DNA of 14,249 bases from Anaerolineae bacterium. Lineage in GTDB: Bacteria; Chloroflexota; Anaerolineae; B4-G1; SLSP01. The stretch covers positions 1-14,249 of the forward strand of contig JAFGSL010000455.1 in NCBI GenBank assembly GCA_016934645.1, read 5' to 3'. The stretch's first letter is position 1, and each line of letters begins with the position of its first letter. Made by a program: the position numbers and the translations under genes. Below, piece after piece: positions 13,804 to 14,249 of the stretch. Under the pieces are notes generated by a model. The model was not told the DNA's origin, did not search any database, and worked only from the letters and a program-made list of their open reading frames with translations.

Positions 13804-13859
13804 GTGATGCGTGAAACGTGATACGTGAGACACAAATCACGTATCACGTATCACGTTTA
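13804..13859. repeat. heptamer repeat locus F: eight units, inverting half-way
   Basis: The eight consecutive 7-bp units are GTGATGC, GTGAAAC, GTGATAC, GTGAGAC, ACAAATC, ACGTATC, ACGTATC and ACGTTTA. The last three are the same repeat read on the other strand (GATACGT phase). As a result ACGTGATACGTGA (13816-13828) and TCACGTATCACGT (13837-13849) form a perfect 13-bp hairpin with an 8-nt loop. The last unit contains the RraA-like stop codon (13857-13859). Confidence 0.85.
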
Positions 13860-14249
13860 CGCCCTCCCCCACTTCTCGAATGCGTCTTTGAACGACATCC
13901 CTTTCGCGAAATCCTCGCGCATGCCCTGTTCGCGGGCCTCGATCTCCTCGGCCTTCTCCAAAACCTCCATCGCGATTTCCTGCGGAACGACGATGACGCC
14001 GTCTGGCCCGCCGACCACCCAGTCACCGGGGCGCACGGGCACCATGCTCGTGAGTGTGCCTGGCATCCCGATGGTGACGTTGACGCCGACGATACCCCAG
14101 CGCTTGGCCGATTCGATGGGCGACGTCCCTTTAGCGCAGACCGTGTAGTTGGGGATGACTTCCAGCCCCAAAAGATCGCGGATGTAGCCGTCGATGACAA
14201 TGCCCTTCGCGCCGCGCTGCATCATGTCCCAACTCGTCATCTCGCCGAA
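13857..14249 (-). CDS. RraA-like family protein, 5' end beyond window
   Basis: The visible 130 codons are open to the right edge, and the first residues (FGE) already belong to the family core, so the true N-terminus lies outside; an ATG at 14240 is internal. The core motif is GAKGIVIDGYIRD (13-25), with the Arg-Asp pair (R24, D25) that binds substrate and metal in the RraA/HMG-aldolase fold. PVRPGDWVVGGPDGVIVVP (71-89) is the second family signature, and a charged helical C-terminus follows (EVLEKAEEIEAREQGMRED). Members are either class II 4-hydroxy-4-methyl-2-oxoglutarate/oxaloacetate lyases or regulators of RNase E; isolated bacterial members near catabolic enzymes are more often the former. 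The stop lies in heptamer locus F. Confidence 0.88.
   Translation of the reverse strand, partial: FGEMTSWDMMQRGAKGIVIDGYIRDLLGLEVIPNYTVCAKGTSPIESAKRWGIVGVNVTIGMPGTLTSMVPVRPGDWVVGGPDGVIVVPQEIAMEVLEKAEEIEAREQGMREDFAKGMSFKDAFEKWGRA

Noticed and set aside
12914..13840. An LLM oxidoreductase start at 13840
   Set aside because: The extra 33 residues are encoded by heptamer repeat locus F and the intergenic DNA after it, while the barrel starts at the ATG at 13741.

Overview
The window reads as chromosomal DNA of a GC-moderate, probably environmental bacterium. My best guess is the phylum Chloroflexota (Anaerolineae/Caldilineae type). This rests on gene content: a GH38 alpha-mannosidase, creatininase-family and S66 hydrolases, a short luciferase-like flavoprotein, an FG-GAP surface protein and many small enzymes on one strand. 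Degenerate 7-bp tandem repeats between genes also fit. No marker gene (rRNA, tRNA, ribosomal protein) is present, so the assignment is inference.

All recognised genes lie on the minus strand and are therefore transcribed from right to left. From right to left they are: a 5'-truncated RraA-like protein (13857-14249); a luciferase-like (LLM) oxidoreductase (12914-13741); an aldo/keto reductase (12062-12832); a secreted seven-blade FG-GAP propeller protein with a C-terminal membrane anchor (9981-11963); a creatininase-family amidohydrolase (9142-9963); an S66 (LD-carboxypeptidase/MccF-type) peptidase (8127-9137); a Nudix hydrolase (7649-8116); an unrecognised 287-aa protein (6805-7668); a GH38 alpha-mannosidase (4344-6788); a flavodoxin-like protein (3725-4213); an APH-type phosphotransferase (2726-3697); a soluble REC-PAS-histidine kinase hybrid (1074-2630); a transglutaminase-like protein (175-825); and a 31-codon fragment resembling the N-terminal domain of some Nudix hydrolases (80-175).

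The block from 9963 down to 4344 (creatininase, S66 peptidase, Nudix, unknown, mannosidase) has gaps of 4 to 16 nt or a 20-nt overlap and looks like one operon. The FG-GAP gene ends only 17 nt upstream and may belong to it. Its enzymes cut amides, peptides, nucleoside-diphosphate derivatives and mannosides, which suggests scavenging or housekeeping hydrolysis rather than one obvious pathway. The kinase gene has its own good sigma70-type promoter (2667-2695) and a bidirectional-looking terminator beyond it (884-913).

The most unusual feature is not a gene. Six short intergenic stretches consist of tandem, slightly degenerate 7-bp units, each locus with its own heptamer (836-849, 3701-3728, 12009-12029, 12834-12875, 12896-12923, 13804-13859). 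They abut start codons or contain the stop codons of the preceding genes. One array inverts half-way and forms a 13-bp perfect hairpin. No gap between genes exceeds 300 bases. I saw no tRNA, rRNA, CRISPR array, transposase or phage gene, and no plus-strand gene that I believe.
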